Part shown: piece after piece, positions 21,477-32,121 of the stretch
Position numbering within the stretch: position 1 is the first letter of the stretch
How the letters are laid out: the number at the start of each line of letters is the position of its first letter
Assembly: GCF_040436345.1 (NCBI RefSeq)
Contig: NC_133216.1
Coordinates: 243,501 to 307,500 of the forward strand
DNA from: Pagrus major
Taxonomy: Eukaryota; Chordata; Actinopteri; Spariformes; Sparidae
Reading direction: 5' to 3'
DNA: 64,000 nt
The notes under the pieces: generated by a model
Databases searched by the model: none
Told to the model about the DNA's origin: nothing
What the model saw: only the letters and a program-made list of their open reading frames with translations
Made by a program: the position numbers and the translations under genes

Positions 21477-21482
21477 TTTATA
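21477..21482 (-). promoter_or_regulatory. TATA box of OR copy A
   Basis: TATAAA in the context GGTATAAAGC on the minus strand, preceded about 40 bp upstream by GAGGTGGGACTA. The same pair of elements precedes the five ORs at 32-52 kb. Confidence 0.5.
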
Positions 21483-21664
21483 CCTCCGCATGACAAGAGG
21501 TTACCAACAAAGTAGTCCCACCTCACTTCTGACATGTCCAACAGCAAATACCAGAGGCAACTGTTGAGGAGAAGTGGAGATCTTTCTGAAAAATGTCATA
21601 AGTCAAGCTATGATGTCAAAATTGGGAATTACAGAGGACGTCTAAAACCATCAGTTAAACTACA

Positions 21665-23058
21665 GGGATATCAAACTGTCCATTTAGGAAACAAGTGATT
21701 GTGAATCAGTTTCAGCTGCTTTGGTGCAAATGAAAGTGACATCAGGAGCAGTGGAGAGGGAAAAGCAAGACAACCCCCAAAAAGGGAATGGTTCTTCATG
21801 TGGTGGCCACAGACAGTTGCTCTCTCCTGATCCTTCCTGACGGATTCTTCTCTAGTTTTGTGTTCTGCTAGTGTCCTTGTCACTACTGGTAGCACGAGGC
21901 GGTACCTGCAGCCAAATCAGGTTGCACAGGTGGTCCAGCTCCTCCAGGATGGCACATCCATAAGTGCAGTCACAAGAAGGTTTGCTATGTCTCCCAGCAC
22001 AGTCTCAGGTGCATGGAGGAGAAACCAGGAGACCGGCCGTTACACGAGGACAACTGGACCGGGCTGTAGAAGGGCATTAACCCAGCAGCAGGACCGGTTT
22101 CTGCTCTTTTGTATAAGGAGGAAGCTGAGAAGCACTGCCAGAGCCCTACAAAATGACCTCTGGCAGGCTACTGGTGTGCATGTTTCTGACCAAACTCAGA
22201 AACAGAACCAATGAGGGTGACATGAGGGCCCGACGTCCTCTAGTAGGACCTGTGCTCACAGCCCAGTACCGTGCAGCTTGACTGGTGTCCGTGAGAGAAC
22301 ACCAGAATTGGCAGCTCTGCCATTGGCACCACGTTCTCTTCACAGATGAGAGCATGTTCACACTGAGCACATGTGACAGGCATTAAAGAGTCTGGAGATG
22401 CTGTGGTGAACTTTATGCTGCCTGTAACATCATCCAGCATGACCGGTTTGGCGGTGGGTCAGTGATGGTCTGGGGAGGCATATCCTTGGAGGGTGGCGCA
22501 GACCTCCATGTCATAGCCAACTGTACCCTGACTGCTTAAAGGTACCGGCATGAAATCCTCATTGTCAGACCTTACGCTGGTGCAGTGGGTCCTGGGTTCC
22601 TCCTGGTGCAGGACAATGCCAGGCCTCATGTGGCCTGAGTGTGAAGGCAGTTTCCTGGATGACGAAGGCATTGATGTCATTGACTGGCCCTCTCGTTCCC
22701 CTGACCTAAATCCAATTGAGCACCATGGGACATTATGCAAGCATGCCCAGACGTTGGCGCGAGTGCATACAGGCCCACCTGGGCCATACACACTACTGAG
22801 TCACATTATGAGTTGCCGTGATAAAATTCACACAAGTTGGATCAGTCTGAGATTCAATTTTTTACTTTGATTTTTGGTGTGTTTTTGAATCCAGTCCTCA
22901 GTGGGTTGATGATTTTGGTTTCCATTGACCATTGTTGCATCATTTAGTTCTCAAGAAGTGATACAATGCACATCAGCACAGACTGTCAACTTGAATAATT
23001 CTTTCATCAAGATCTGACATGTGATTAAAGTGTTCCCTTCACTTTTGGCCGCATAATT
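21665..23058 (+). mobile_element. Tc1-like transposon, nearly full length, dead
   Basis: The transposase starts near 21890 ([19 protein letters not shown], a helix-turn-helix DNA-binding region; then [20 protein letters not shown]). After a frameshift near 22190 it continues through the catalytic core (HHVLFTDES, GGGSVMVWGG, LVQDNARPH in broken form, then [13 protein letters not shown]). Stops and frameshifts kill it. The 3' terminal repeat ends in AAGTGTTCCCTTCACTTTTGGCC at about 23055. The 5' terminal repeat is not seen. Family recognised from transposase motifs. Confidence 0.75.
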
Positions 23059-23333
23059 TTTGTTATCAAGAGAACATATAGGAGGTTAATGTCTGAAACA
23101 AATACAAGAAATCAGTCACTCAACATTTACCACTGACTCTGAGTACATGTCACATTTTCATCGTTTATCAAATTCACTGCTGGAACTCTATTTTAGTTCA
23201 TCATATCCAACAGTAATCAGTGACAATATGATTATTGCAATTCTCCACTATATTACAATAGTTGTATTGCTATACAGCAAACATTTTAAAACAAGATGCT
23301 GTAAAATCTTAAATGAAGCTTTTGTTATTATAC

Positions 23334-24284
23334 CTATAAATTATCTCTGCAGTCAGTCAACATTTTACAACAGAACAGTTGTTTACATGCTTTCCTTATT
23401 TGTGACATTTGCAGTCCGTACATGACAGGATTCAAAAGTGGCTGTATGATGAGAAAATACAGAGACAGAATGATTCGCAGCACACTGGGAACACCACTCA
23501 CATCAAATCTACTCTGCAGTATTTCAAAGCAGCAACCAAAAGAAAAGTTTATGAGGGAAGCGAGGTGAGGTGTGCAGGTACTGACAGCTTTCTGTCTGGT
23601 CTGTTTGGAACCAGAAAAACAAACATGAAAAATTTTCATGTAAGAAAACAGGATTGGAAGCAGAGGGACTAAGATGGTGAGAATAACACCAAAAATTCCA
23701 TAAATGTTATTCACTTCGATGTCAGAACATGCCAACTTTACAATAAGATAGTTATGACAATACAAACTGTTTATGGTGTTTCCACAGAGAGGCAAACGGA
23801 TGTTTAAGGATAAAGTAATTAAGAATTTCACAAAAGAGTACAACCATATTGCAGCAATAAATATCACCACCTTGTTTAATGTCATACGTGTGTTATACTG
23901 TAGAGGACAGCAGATAGCAAGATATCTGTCATAAGACATGACGGCTAAATTGCAAAACTCTACATGTGCATATGTATACAAAATAAAAATCTGTAGATAA
24001 CAAAGAGAAGCAGAAACAGTGTGAATGTCAGAGAGAATCTGAAGCAGGAGGGACGGAAACAACCCTGAACTACCATACAGTTCATTTACAAACAGACTGC
24101 ACAGGAACATGTACATAGGTTCATGTAAGCTTCTGTTCATACAGATAACCACAATGAGGGAAATGTTGACAAACACAATAACAATGTAAAGCAAAGCTGT
24201 TAATGTAAAATACAAGTATCTCAAAGCTCCTACATGTATGTATGTGCTAAGAATGAAGTAAGATAAAGTTGAATTTACCGTCAT
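23334..24284 (-). CDS. Odorant receptor, intact, 316 aa (tandem copy B)
   Basis: Sister of the OR at 20.1 kb; all OR motifs are present and the protein is nearly identical. It differs mainly in TM3: SASLCYLQIFILYTYAHVEFCN instead of SASFCFLQIFILYSYGNVEFSN, plus V-to-I in TM5 (LLPILF). About a dozen nucleotide changes fall in roughly 100 bp (23950-24050), while kilobases around are almost unchanged. An upstream in-frame ATG (24314) is probably intronic, as in copy A. The upstream TATA box and putative intron are conserved. Intact. Confidence 0.93.
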   Translation of the reverse strand: MTVNSTLSYFILSTYIHVGALRYLYFTLTALLYIVIVFVNISLIVVICMNRSLHEPMYMFLCSLFVNELYGSSGLFPSLLLQILSDIHTVSASLCYLQIFILYTYAHVEFCNLAVMSYDRYLAICCPLQYNTRMTLNKVVIFIAAIWLYSFVKFLITLSLNIRLPLCGNTINSLYCHNYLIVKLACSDIEVNNIYGIFGVILTILVPLLPILFSYMKIFHVCFSGSKQTRQKAVSTCTPHLASLINFSFGCCFEILQSRFDVSGVPSVLRIILSLYFLIIQPLLNPVMYGLQMSQIRKACKQLFCCKMLTDCRDNL

Positions 24285-24285
24285 T

Positions 24286-24501
24286 CTTGTTTTTGATAAC
24301 AAAACAGTAGGCAAATTTATAAAAAGGTTTGCTTATCAATTTTTTAAATCAAAAATGAATAATTTATTTTAATTACGGACATTGTTCTGAATAACACAGC
24401 ATTGTCTCCATATCTGCCGAGCTTTACACTGACAACACTGCTTCACTGGCCTTTAAACATGATCAAGCATAACAAAAAAAACACAAGCAGCATAAACTTA
24501 C
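24286..24501 (-). other. Putative 5' UTR intron of OR copy B
   Basis: Donor GTAAGT at 24501 and acceptor AAACAAG ending at 24286 give a 216-bp intron identical in layout to copy A. Inference only. Confidence 0.4.
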
Positions 24502-24664
24502 CATTCACTCCCCACATTCACTGATGTATGAATATAATTATTAAATATATTTAAACAGATTTCTTTAAATTAGAAACATTCACTTTACACACAGCTCAAC
24601 ATTTGTCACAGACTGTTGCAAACTGCTGCAGTAACTAATGAGAGGCTGCATCATTATCAGCTGC

Positions 24665-24670
24665 TTTATA
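24665..24670 (-). promoter_or_regulatory. TATA box of OR copy B
   Basis: GGTATAAAGC on the minus strand with an upstream GAGGTGGGACTA block, as in copy A. Confidence 0.5.
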
Positions 24671-24814
24671 CCTCCGCATGACAAGAGGTTACCAACAAAG
24701 TAGTCCCACCTCACTTCTGACATGTCCAACAGCAAATACCAGAGGCAACTGTTGAGGAGAAGTGGAGATCTTTCTGAAAAATGTCATAAGTCAAGCTATG
24801 ATGTCAAAATTTTG

Positions 24815-24902
<88 letters not shown>
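24815..24902 (+). repeat. (GATA)n microsatellite
   Basis: About 22 uninterrupted GATA units. On the minus strand this is a (TATC)n tract directly following a LINE 3' end, so it probably started as the LINE tail. Confidence 0.95.
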
Positions 24903-24903
<1 letters not shown>

Positions 24904-25175
24904 AATTAAATGTTGAGGTAAGTGGAACATAAGGTGCAAGAGAAAAAGGTGCAGGTTTATGTACAGAAATAATATAAAGCACAGTAGTTATGTGTGTGTT
25001 TTGTGTTTTGTTATGTGAGCGTTGTACAGTCTGATGGCACCAGGTAGGAATGATTTCCCGTGCCGTTCCTTAAGGCAGCGGGGTTGAATTAGTCTGTTGC
25101 TGAAGCTGCTCTTTAGCTTGTCCAGAGTTTTGTGGAGGGGGTGAGAGACATTGTCCATGACTGCCAGCAGTTACA
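24903..25175 (-). mobile_element. LINE 3' end (ORF2 C-terminus, 3' UTR, TATC tail)
   Basis: On the minus strand a frame reads SFSNRLIQPRCLKER then GKSFLPGAIRLYNAHI, the extreme C-terminus typical of L2/Rex-like fish LINE ORF2. A short 3' UTR and the (TATC)n tail follow. It is inserted inside copy B of the tandem duplication and absent from copy A. Confidence 0.65.
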
Positions 25176-25257
25176 TGAATACAGAGGACGTCCAAAACAA
25201 TCATGACATAAGTTAACAAAAAGGTTAATGAATGGATAAAATATTATATTATATATA

Positions 25258-25970
25258 TACACTGCTCAGTCACAAGAAGGTTTGCTGTGTCTCCCAGCAC
25301 AGTCTCAAGAGCATGGAGGAGAAACCAGGAGACCGGCCGTTACACGAGGAGAGCTGGACCGGGCCGTAAAAGGGCATTAACCCAGCAGCAGGACCGGTTT
25401 CTGCTCCGTTGTATAAGGAGGAACCTGAGGAGCACTGCCAGAGCCCTACAAAATGACCTCCGGCAGGCTACTGGTGTGCATGTTTCTGACCAAACTCAGA
25501 AACAGAACCAATGAGGGTGACATGAGGGCCCGACGTCCTCTAGTAGGACCTGTGCTCACAGCCCAGTACCGTGCAGCTTGACTGGCATCCGTGAGAGAAC
25601 ACCAGAATTGGCAGCTCTGCCATTGGCACCACGTTCTCTTCACAGATGAGAGCAGGTTCACACTGAGCACATGTGACAGGCATTAAAGAGTCTGGAGATG
25701 CTGTGGTGAACTTTATGCTGCCTGTAACATCATCCAGCATGACCGGTTTGGCCAGGCCTCATGTGGCCTGAGTGTGTAGGCAGTTTCCTGGATGACGAAG
25801 TCATTGATGTCATTGACTGGCCCTCTCGTTCCCTTGACCTAAATCCAATTGAGCACCATGGGACATTATGCAAGCATGCCCAGACGTTGGCACGAGTGCA
25901 TACAGGCCCACCTGGGCCATACACACTACTGAGTCACATTAGGAGTTGCTGTGATACACAAGTTGGATCT
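25258..25970 (+). mobile_element. Tc1-like transposon, internally deleted copy
   Basis: The 5' terminus TACACTGCTCA (25258) is fused directly to the transposase body at GTCACAAGAAGG, so the 5' UTR and N-terminus are deleted. A second deletion at 25752/25753 removes 167 bp relative to the copy at 21.7 kb (22453-22619 there). The shared aberrant ACTCAGAAACAGAACC shows common ancestry with that copy. Its 3' end is separated and reappears at 30437. Confidence 0.75.
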
Positions 25971-26344
25971 GGGTTAGGGTTATTGATAGAATTGATTGGA
26001 ATTGATGGTAGGGTAGCTGTGATTATTAGAAATGAACAATTTCAGTTTATTTGATAGGGACAATGCAGGTTAACATAGTAACACTTCCACTTGTTACAAA
26101 CAATTCAATGTGACTGATGTTCTGCATACAGAGATTATAGCCAATGCTAGTTTCCAACTCCCGTCCCTAGTTAGGCTTTTAGTAAAAGAAAGAGGGTAAG
26201 AAAAAAGACATCAAAATTACATACCAATACAATAAAATGTACAATACATCTAAAATCATACCAAGTCATGACCCATTAAAAATGCATACAGCTCTGATTT
26301 TGTTTCAGCCAGACTTTAACATTTTTATTAAAAATCCTAATGTC

Positions 26345-27445
26345 TCAGGTTAGTTTTATTTCGGTTGGTAGTGAGTTCCACATCTGGGAACCCTTTATAG
26401 AGAAGGCTGATTGCCCAAAGGAGGTCTTACGGCGCAAGATTTTACAATTACCACTTGCTGTACCCCTGGTGATCCTATCACTATTTTGGCTGCTAAAAAG
26501 ACTGCACAAAACATCTGGTGCCAAGTTCTGCAAACACTTAAAAAACAGTTTAACAGAGGAAAATTTTAGGAAATTATCAAAACTAAGCAAATTATACTGC
26601 TTCAAAATGTGACAGTGATGCCACCTTATTGGTTTCTTGGCCATTATTTTTAAGGTTTGATTATACATAGATGCAATTAACTTAATTGTAGTCGGAGAGG
26701 CCTGACTCCACACTGTAACACAATACGACATATGAGAAAAAATCATGGCATGCATATAAAGCTGTGCCGCTTTGATTGGTATATGATGTCTAATTAGTTT
26801 GAAGCAATTTAAATTGTTTTTTACTGTTTTTGATATCTTTTTGACATGTTTGTCAAATTTGAGTCTGGAATCCAAAACTACACACAAATATTTAAAATCC
26901 TTTACCATCTCAATTTCCTCTCCCTGCAATGTTATGCAAAATTTTTCTGATTGTGGTATGTTTTTGATGGAGAAGCACATGGAAACTGTCTTTTTCTTAT
27001 TTAGGGTGAGCTTGTTATCATATAGCCAATGACAGACCCTGCTCAAAAATGAAGATAATATCTCAGCTGCCTCACTTGATGTCTTTGCTGACGCGTATAT
27101 GACTGTGTCGTCTGCATAAAGCTGACAACCAGCCCCCGGACAGCTTTCGGGCAGGTCGTTAATGTAAAGACTAAAGAGCAACGGCCCCAGGATTGAGCCT
27201 TGAGGAATGCCAATTTTATTTTGTTGAGGAGCAGACTTTTTTTGGTCAATTCTCACACATTGCTTTCTTGAATGTAAATAGGAAGCAAACCAACTAAGAG
27301 CTTGTTTGGAAAAATTTAATTTTGACAACTTTGATAGCAGGATGTCGTGGTTGTCAGTGTCAAACGCCTTCTTTAGGTCGAGAAACACTGCACCCACGAC
27401 ATTACCCCATCCATAAAACACTTCAGATTTTCGACAAAAGAGCAA
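26345..27445 (-). pseudogene. LINE ORF2: catalytic RT and C-terminal domain
   Basis: The 366-codon open stretch includes VVGAVFLDLKKAFDT (about 16-30, first RT aspartate), KIGIPQGSILGPLLFSLYINDLP (about 77-99), YADDTVIY (110-117, catalytic Asp pair), FKYLCVVLD and the C-terminal FKCLQNLAPD and WNSLPTEIK motifs. It is the continuation of the preceding frame after a +1/-1 shift near 27400. The first 10-15 codons are out-of-frame read-in. Confidence 0.85.
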
Positions 27446-28950
27446 ATTGCTGTTTCTGTGGAGTGTTTATGTCTAAACCCAAACTGCTCAGGATATAAAA
27501 GTTGGTTTGACTCTAAATAATCAACTAGTTGTTCTGTCACAACTTTTTCCAAAATCTTTGACATTGCAGGGAGTATAGAGATTGGACGATAATTGCATAG
27601 CTGGTCTGTGTCCCCTGATTTAAAAATGGGAGAGACAACAGCTGTTTTCCATTGATCTAGAAACCTACCTGACATTATAGAAAGATTTATTAGATGAGTT
27701 AATGGTTTTATGATAGAGGAACTATGCTGCTTAATAAAAGCTGTGTCCAAGTTAGACACATCTTGGGATTTTGAGCTAGTTAATTTGTCTAATATTTTGC
27801 TGATTTTAGTTTCGTTGACCTCTCTGATGTAAAATGAATTGGGTAAATCTTCCCTTACAATGTTATTTAGTAATAGAGGGTCAAAACTTTGAGCAAGTTC
27901 CTCTACTGATTGAATAAAAAAACGATTAAACTCGGCTGCAATAAGCGTACTATCTGTTGTGGGTTGTCCACCGATCTTCAGCTCTCTTATCTTATTATGC
28001 TTGGGTTCTTTATTTGTTAGTTTGTTTAAATGCTTCCAAAGGGATGCAGAGTTGCCTTTGGCCTCCTCTATTAACTGAGAAAAATAGGAGGCTTTTGCCT
28101 TTCTTAAAACCATTGTCACTTTATTTCTAAGTCCTTTGTAAGTAAGAAGATCAGTGGACAATCCACTTGACAGAGCTGTTTTGAGAGCAAGATCTCTTTT
28201 TTTCATAAGTAGGAAGATCTCACTGTTTAACCAGGGTAGGCGAGTCTTCCTCTGCGAATGTTTCATTTTCACAGTGTATTTCTCCACCATCCTGGTTAAG
28301 CTATCAGTCAATGAATTGCAACATGTATCAACATCATCCATTTGCAGAGTATTGTCCCAGTTAATTTCTTTAATATCCTTCTCCATCTGTATGATTTTAG
28401 TCTTGGGGATTCCCATTTTTGTTTTTTCTGAAACTTTACAGGGATATATCTGGAGGCGTTTTTTTGATAGTGTCCTTACAGCCAAGGTCATGTTATGGTC
28501 AGATAATCCCGTTATTAAATTATATATTTTTGTTATCTGTTCCTCTCTATTAGTGAAAATGAGATCAATCAAGGTTTTACTATTTCTAGTTATTCTTGTG
28601 GGTGAGTTGACCATTTGTTGGAAGTTGTATTTGGACATGATTGTTTTCAATTTTTGTTTACTTTTCTTGTCCAGCCAATTGATGTTATAGTCCCCATATA
28701 TAATAGTCTCTGATTTGTAATCAAGCTTTTTCATAACATCTTGCAAATCTTTGTAAAAAGAAACATTGTGTGATGGGGGGTTATACAAAATCACAATACT
28801 GAAATTAGTCTGAGGTGATAAAACTACATTCAGAGCAAGACATTCAAGAGAGGTGTTTAGTTGTATTTCATTACAATTAAGGGTATCTCTGATATAAATC
28901 AAAACACCCCCCTCCCTTGCCAAAAGATCTGTCCTTCCTGTAGCAATCAT
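27373..28950 (-). pseudogene. LINE ORF2: AP-endonuclease and N-terminal RT
   Basis: The 525-codon open stretch holds GGVLIYIRDTL, IIYGDYNINW (endonuclease catalytic Asp/Asn), LIDLIFTN, LSDHNM (endonuclease His), then a linker and the RT start (VVSPIFKSGD, NYRPISILP, QFGFRHKHSTE). It is fused by frameshift to the upstream endonuclease start (28877-29215: HLNIRSI, LCRSETWLHNN). The shift falls in the C-run 28906-28915. Confidence 0.85.
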
Positions 28951-29424
28951 AACCAGGGATATTTATCATGTTTGTAGGAATATTATTATGAAGCCAAGTT
29001 TCACTCCGACAGAGATAGTCCACATTTGACTCTGTGAGTAATGTATGAATCTGATCTTCTTTTGCAATGATGCTTCTTATGTTAAGATGTCCACCTAAAA
29101 TCCCCTTCGGCTTGGATTGTGAATCCCATATCACTTTAGCATGGTTGACAGTCTGGAAGAAAAGATACTGTTTTTGTTTTCGCACTGCTTGAGAGTCAGT
29201 GGGCTTGGCACCCACCTCTCCTCATCGCAGCTTGGTTGGACTTCCATCCCCCACGTGCATGTCCCTCATGCTGGGCTCAGGCAGCGCCTGCACGCCTTCT
29301 GACCCACCTACCAGCCTGTAGTCCGCGGGGAGCGTGGCGCAGTCCGTCCGGAGTCCACACCGTTCACTGCCCGCTTGCGCCATCTTCCTGTTTAGCTCCA
29401 CCTGCACTCGCAAGTGGCCCAGGC

Positions 29425-29724
29425 TCAAGACACCCCCATCCAAGCAGAGCGCTGCACCATCCCACCCCGCATCGCCGCTGGGAGCCAAGCCCAGGGCCGA
29501 GACACCTCCATCCAGGTCGGGCACCGCACAACCTCGCTCCGCGCCGCTGACCGGAGCCCTGGCCAACTCGGCAGCTGGTGTGTGTCTCGGCGTGGTGTAA
29601 TTGCTGGTAATTGCTGGATTACAGGTGGCCCCGGATTCGCTTGTATATCACCGGCAAGTAGTAACAGTAAAAATACTGTCTTTACCAGAACCAGACCAAA
29701 AACAGTCTCAAAAGAAGGGTTCAC
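29425..29724 (-). pseudogene. LINE N-terminal segment with 2A-like peptide
   Basis: Starting at an ATG at 29724, the protein has a hydrophobic run (TVFLLLLLAG) immediately followed by DIQANPGP. This matches the 2A consensus D-(V/I)-E-x-N-P-G-P except Q for E. 2A peptides cause ribosome skipping between the final Gly and Pro and are known at the N-terminus of several CR1/L2/Rex1-type LINEs. Downstream the frame runs into GC-rich sequence and changes phase. Confidence 0.6.
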
Positions 29725-29740
29725 TTTAAATGTATATATT

Positions 29741-29938
29741 TGTAAAATATTCAGAATTAAAGGAACAGTGAAGGAAATGAATCTGAGGACTGACCATCAC
29801 AACCAGCAATTACCATGAACATGCACGAAAAAAATCACAGAAAACTGCTATGTACAATTCTATAATAGAATTTGTTAATGTTAGCAAATTGATCAATAAT
29901 CAATTATACTTCAATAGTATTAGGGCATGTGTGTGTCT

Positions 29939-30012
<74 letters not shown>

Positions 30013-30436
30013 CAAAGAAAAGGAGCCAAGATAAAGGCCGTAGAGAGAGAGCAAAGATGGCTGACGCGATCTCTTGGAAGATGACGTCACAGACTGTTCA
30101 AAGCTGTGCGAGGCTTGAACAAACCTTGGCAGAACACAGTTGTTCTCACATGGTTACACACAAGATACCGTTCCAAAACGTTAGTGGTGTATCAACCGTA
30201 TCTAATGTTATGGTGGTGATACCTCGGGACACAGGTATCTAATGTTACAGCAGTCATTAACCATAAGTCTCCAACAAGTCATTCATAAGATTACATGTAT
30301 GTGTCACTCCTAACATATCTGTGTACGTGTGGATTAGTGGAGAGAGGGACAAAGAGAGCTAACGCCGGAGCATAGCAAAGCAGGAGAAACAGCTGTGGAG
30401 ACAATACTCACCCTCCTGTCACAGAAACAAACTCAG
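29741..30436 (-). mobile_element. LTR-like copy with (GT)n tract
   Basis: The block AATCTGAGGACTGACCATCACAACCAGC...AAAAATCACAGAAAACTGC matches 35.87-35.95 kb, part of the LTR-like family that also occurs at 39.8 and 45.5 kb. A (GT)n run (29938-30004) lies at the same relative place. It sits between the 5' end of the LINE and the displaced Tc1 terminus. Confidence 0.45.
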
Positions 30437-30508
30437 GAATTGAATAATTCTTTCATCGACATCTGACTTGTGATTAAAGTGTTCCCTTAATTTTTTTGAG
30501 CAGCATAC
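30437..30508 (+). mobile_element. Displaced Tc1-like 3' terminus
   Basis: TTGAATAATTCTTTCATCGACATC...GATTAAAGTGTTCCCTTAATTTTTTTGAGCAGCATA is the terminal repeat missing from the Tc1 copy that breaks off at 25970. The 4.5-kb LINE/LTR block therefore lies inside that Tc1 element. Confidence 0.65.
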
Positions 30509-32121
30509 TGCCACAACGTTTGTTTCCCAGCAATCTGCCAAACCCTTACCTGGTCTGGGTTACCTTATCCATCACTGCCATTCATGAGAGATGCTTTCTT
30601 AAATGATAACTGTCTATTTGGCATGAATGTCTGAACTTGGCTTCACTTGCTCCATGATTGTCACAGAAGACTAAAAAATGTAGGGATGCACAATATACAT
30701 TTTTTTCAGCATATATCGATAATTACCTGCTTCTCATGGCTGATTCAGATAAGATTACTGATATTTTCACATTTTTGTATTTTAAAAATACATTCCTAGT
30801 CATTTAAGCGTACATGAGCATAACAAAGGCTAAGATGTTGTGAGCAAAAATAGATCATTTAAAGTGACTCAAACACATCCACAAAAAAAGCCTAGGTTGC
30901 ATTTTGGCGAGAGTTTCACTTTAATATTCCATAGGTCTAATAACAATTGTTGTGTTAAAACTCAGAACTTTGACTCTGAACCACTGAGGGACGTGTTGCA
31001 AATTATAATTCTGTTGCCTTCCATTAAAACTGTCTAAAATAAATATGGCATGTTTGGCTCTCTAGTCTGCACTGCATGGCTCTACTCAGGTGCAGCAGTC
31101 TGATGTCATAAGCTAAGTGTGCTGCGCTTCTTCTTTGTCTTCTCTGTTTATTGGTGGATCAGAAACCAACTTTAAAGGGGCATGCCACCTGCATTATCTG
31201 AGTGTGTATATGCTGCACTTATTAAGTCAATGAAAGCAATTTCACTTCATATTATTGGTCTTGTTTATCGGCTAGCTGATAATATAAATTTTCCAATTTC
31301 GGGCAGATAATTGATAGGTCCAGCACGAACAAACTATAGCTGGCTATACCTTACCAAAATGGCAAACGTGATAAGCATAAGTGACATGATTGTTGTCAGG
31401 GACAGGGTTATAATAAAGTTATGTTCAGAAAAAAAAATCATGTGGTTATTGTTGATTAACTTTGCTGCGATGTCTATCATTAACTTAACTGAGAAGGGAA
31501 AAGTTTCATTTCAGCGAATATCAGAAAACCAGTGTGCTGTGTACTGATATATTTGTGAGAGGCTGAATATTGGCTGACAGATAAAATTGTCGGGTTGTAC
31601 TCTAGATGAGCATTAATGCACGTCACTTGGGTTTGAGAAGCACTGATGTTCAAGATTGTCTGGCAATCAATGAAGGTAACCTCCAAAACTGGGGAGTCAA
31701 ACTGCAAACACATAATATAAACCTAGGGAGTCTTATAATTAGAGCCTGTCTAAGCCACATTCATTTTAACACTATGAGCTCTGACAGCAGTAGTATTACA
31801 GGAAAAATTAAAAAAATGAATTTTGTAAACTCGTGCTGTATTATCGTTTTAGAATTGATCAAATACAACGCAGTTCTGAAAATTCAAAAATTCCTCCTGA
31901 ATCCTGGGTGAACTGTTTTTTAATTAAAATTAATTACTGAAAAAGTAATTACTTGTTTCAGAACACCACACTGCTTATAATCCAGTGACAGTTCAACATT
32001 GTAGGGAATGTTTGCATTTTGCAGTTTTTTAGAGAATAGGTAAATATTTCAATGCAAGACATAATATATGTTTTTCTGCTACCTCTTCATGTCAACATTA
32101 GATATATGACCAGTCACCCAT
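30509..32121. repeat. Intergenic repeat region, partly duplicated at 36.6-37.2 kb
   Basis: Blocks such as GGTGCAGCAGTCTGATGTCATAAGCT (about 31091), CGGCTAGCTGATAATATAAATTTTCCAAT (31270) and TCTAAGCCACATTCATTTTAACACTATGAGCTCTG (31750) recur in the same order at 36.65-37.14 kb, with deletions in the latter. These are the 3' flank of a duplicated OR unit. The TATATCGATAATTA/CGGGCAGATAAT words suggest an old DNA transposon. No gene is recognised. Confidence 0.5.

Larger units (their letters stand above)
19763..22942. repeat. 3.2-kb tandem duplication, copy A (OR + Tc1)
   Basis: The unit consists of a Tc1 3' end, the OR at 20.1-21.1 kb, its upstream flank and a Tc1-like element. It recurs head-to-tail from 22943. 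Flanking DNA and the OR are nearly identical except for a cluster of changes inside TM3 of the OR. Confidence 0.8.
22943..25970. repeat. 3.2-kb tandem duplication, copy B (OR + Tc1)
   Basis: Head-to-tail copy of 19763-22942. It includes the Tc1 terminus, the OR, its upstream flank and a second Tc1. It is interrupted by a (GATA)n tract and LINE 3' fragment (24815-25175), and its Tc1 is later split by the LINE/LTR block. Confidence 0.8.
25985..29740 (-). mobile_element. Non-LTR retrotransposon (LINE, CR1/L2-like), nearly full length
   Basis: On the minus strand the order is: a hydrophobic N-terminus with a 2A-like GDIQANPGP (29626-29652); a low-complexity linker; AP-endonuclease (HLNIRSI, ETWLHNN, GDYNINW, SDHNM); reverse transcriptase (NYRPISILP, GFRHKHSTE, FLDLKKAFDT, PQGSILGPLLFSLY, YADDTVIY); and a C-terminal domain. 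The frame is broken by a change after the N-terminal segment, a TGA at 29222-29224, a shift in a G-run near 28910 and a shift near 27400. It would encode a self-mobilising protein that nicks DNA and reverse-transcribes its RNA at the target. It is now inactive. Clade assignment is from motifs only. Confidence 0.85.

Noticed and set aside
24815-24902. Possible CRISPR-like or satellite array
   Set aside because: A plain GATA microsatellite with no spacers; CRISPR arrays are not expected in a fish genome.
29236-29600. GC-rich Pro/Ala/Ser frames on the plus strand
   Set aside because: Antisense of the GC-rich linker at the 5' end of the LINE; no domain.
29850-30242. 130-codon frame
   Set aside because: More than a third is translation of the (GT)n tract.
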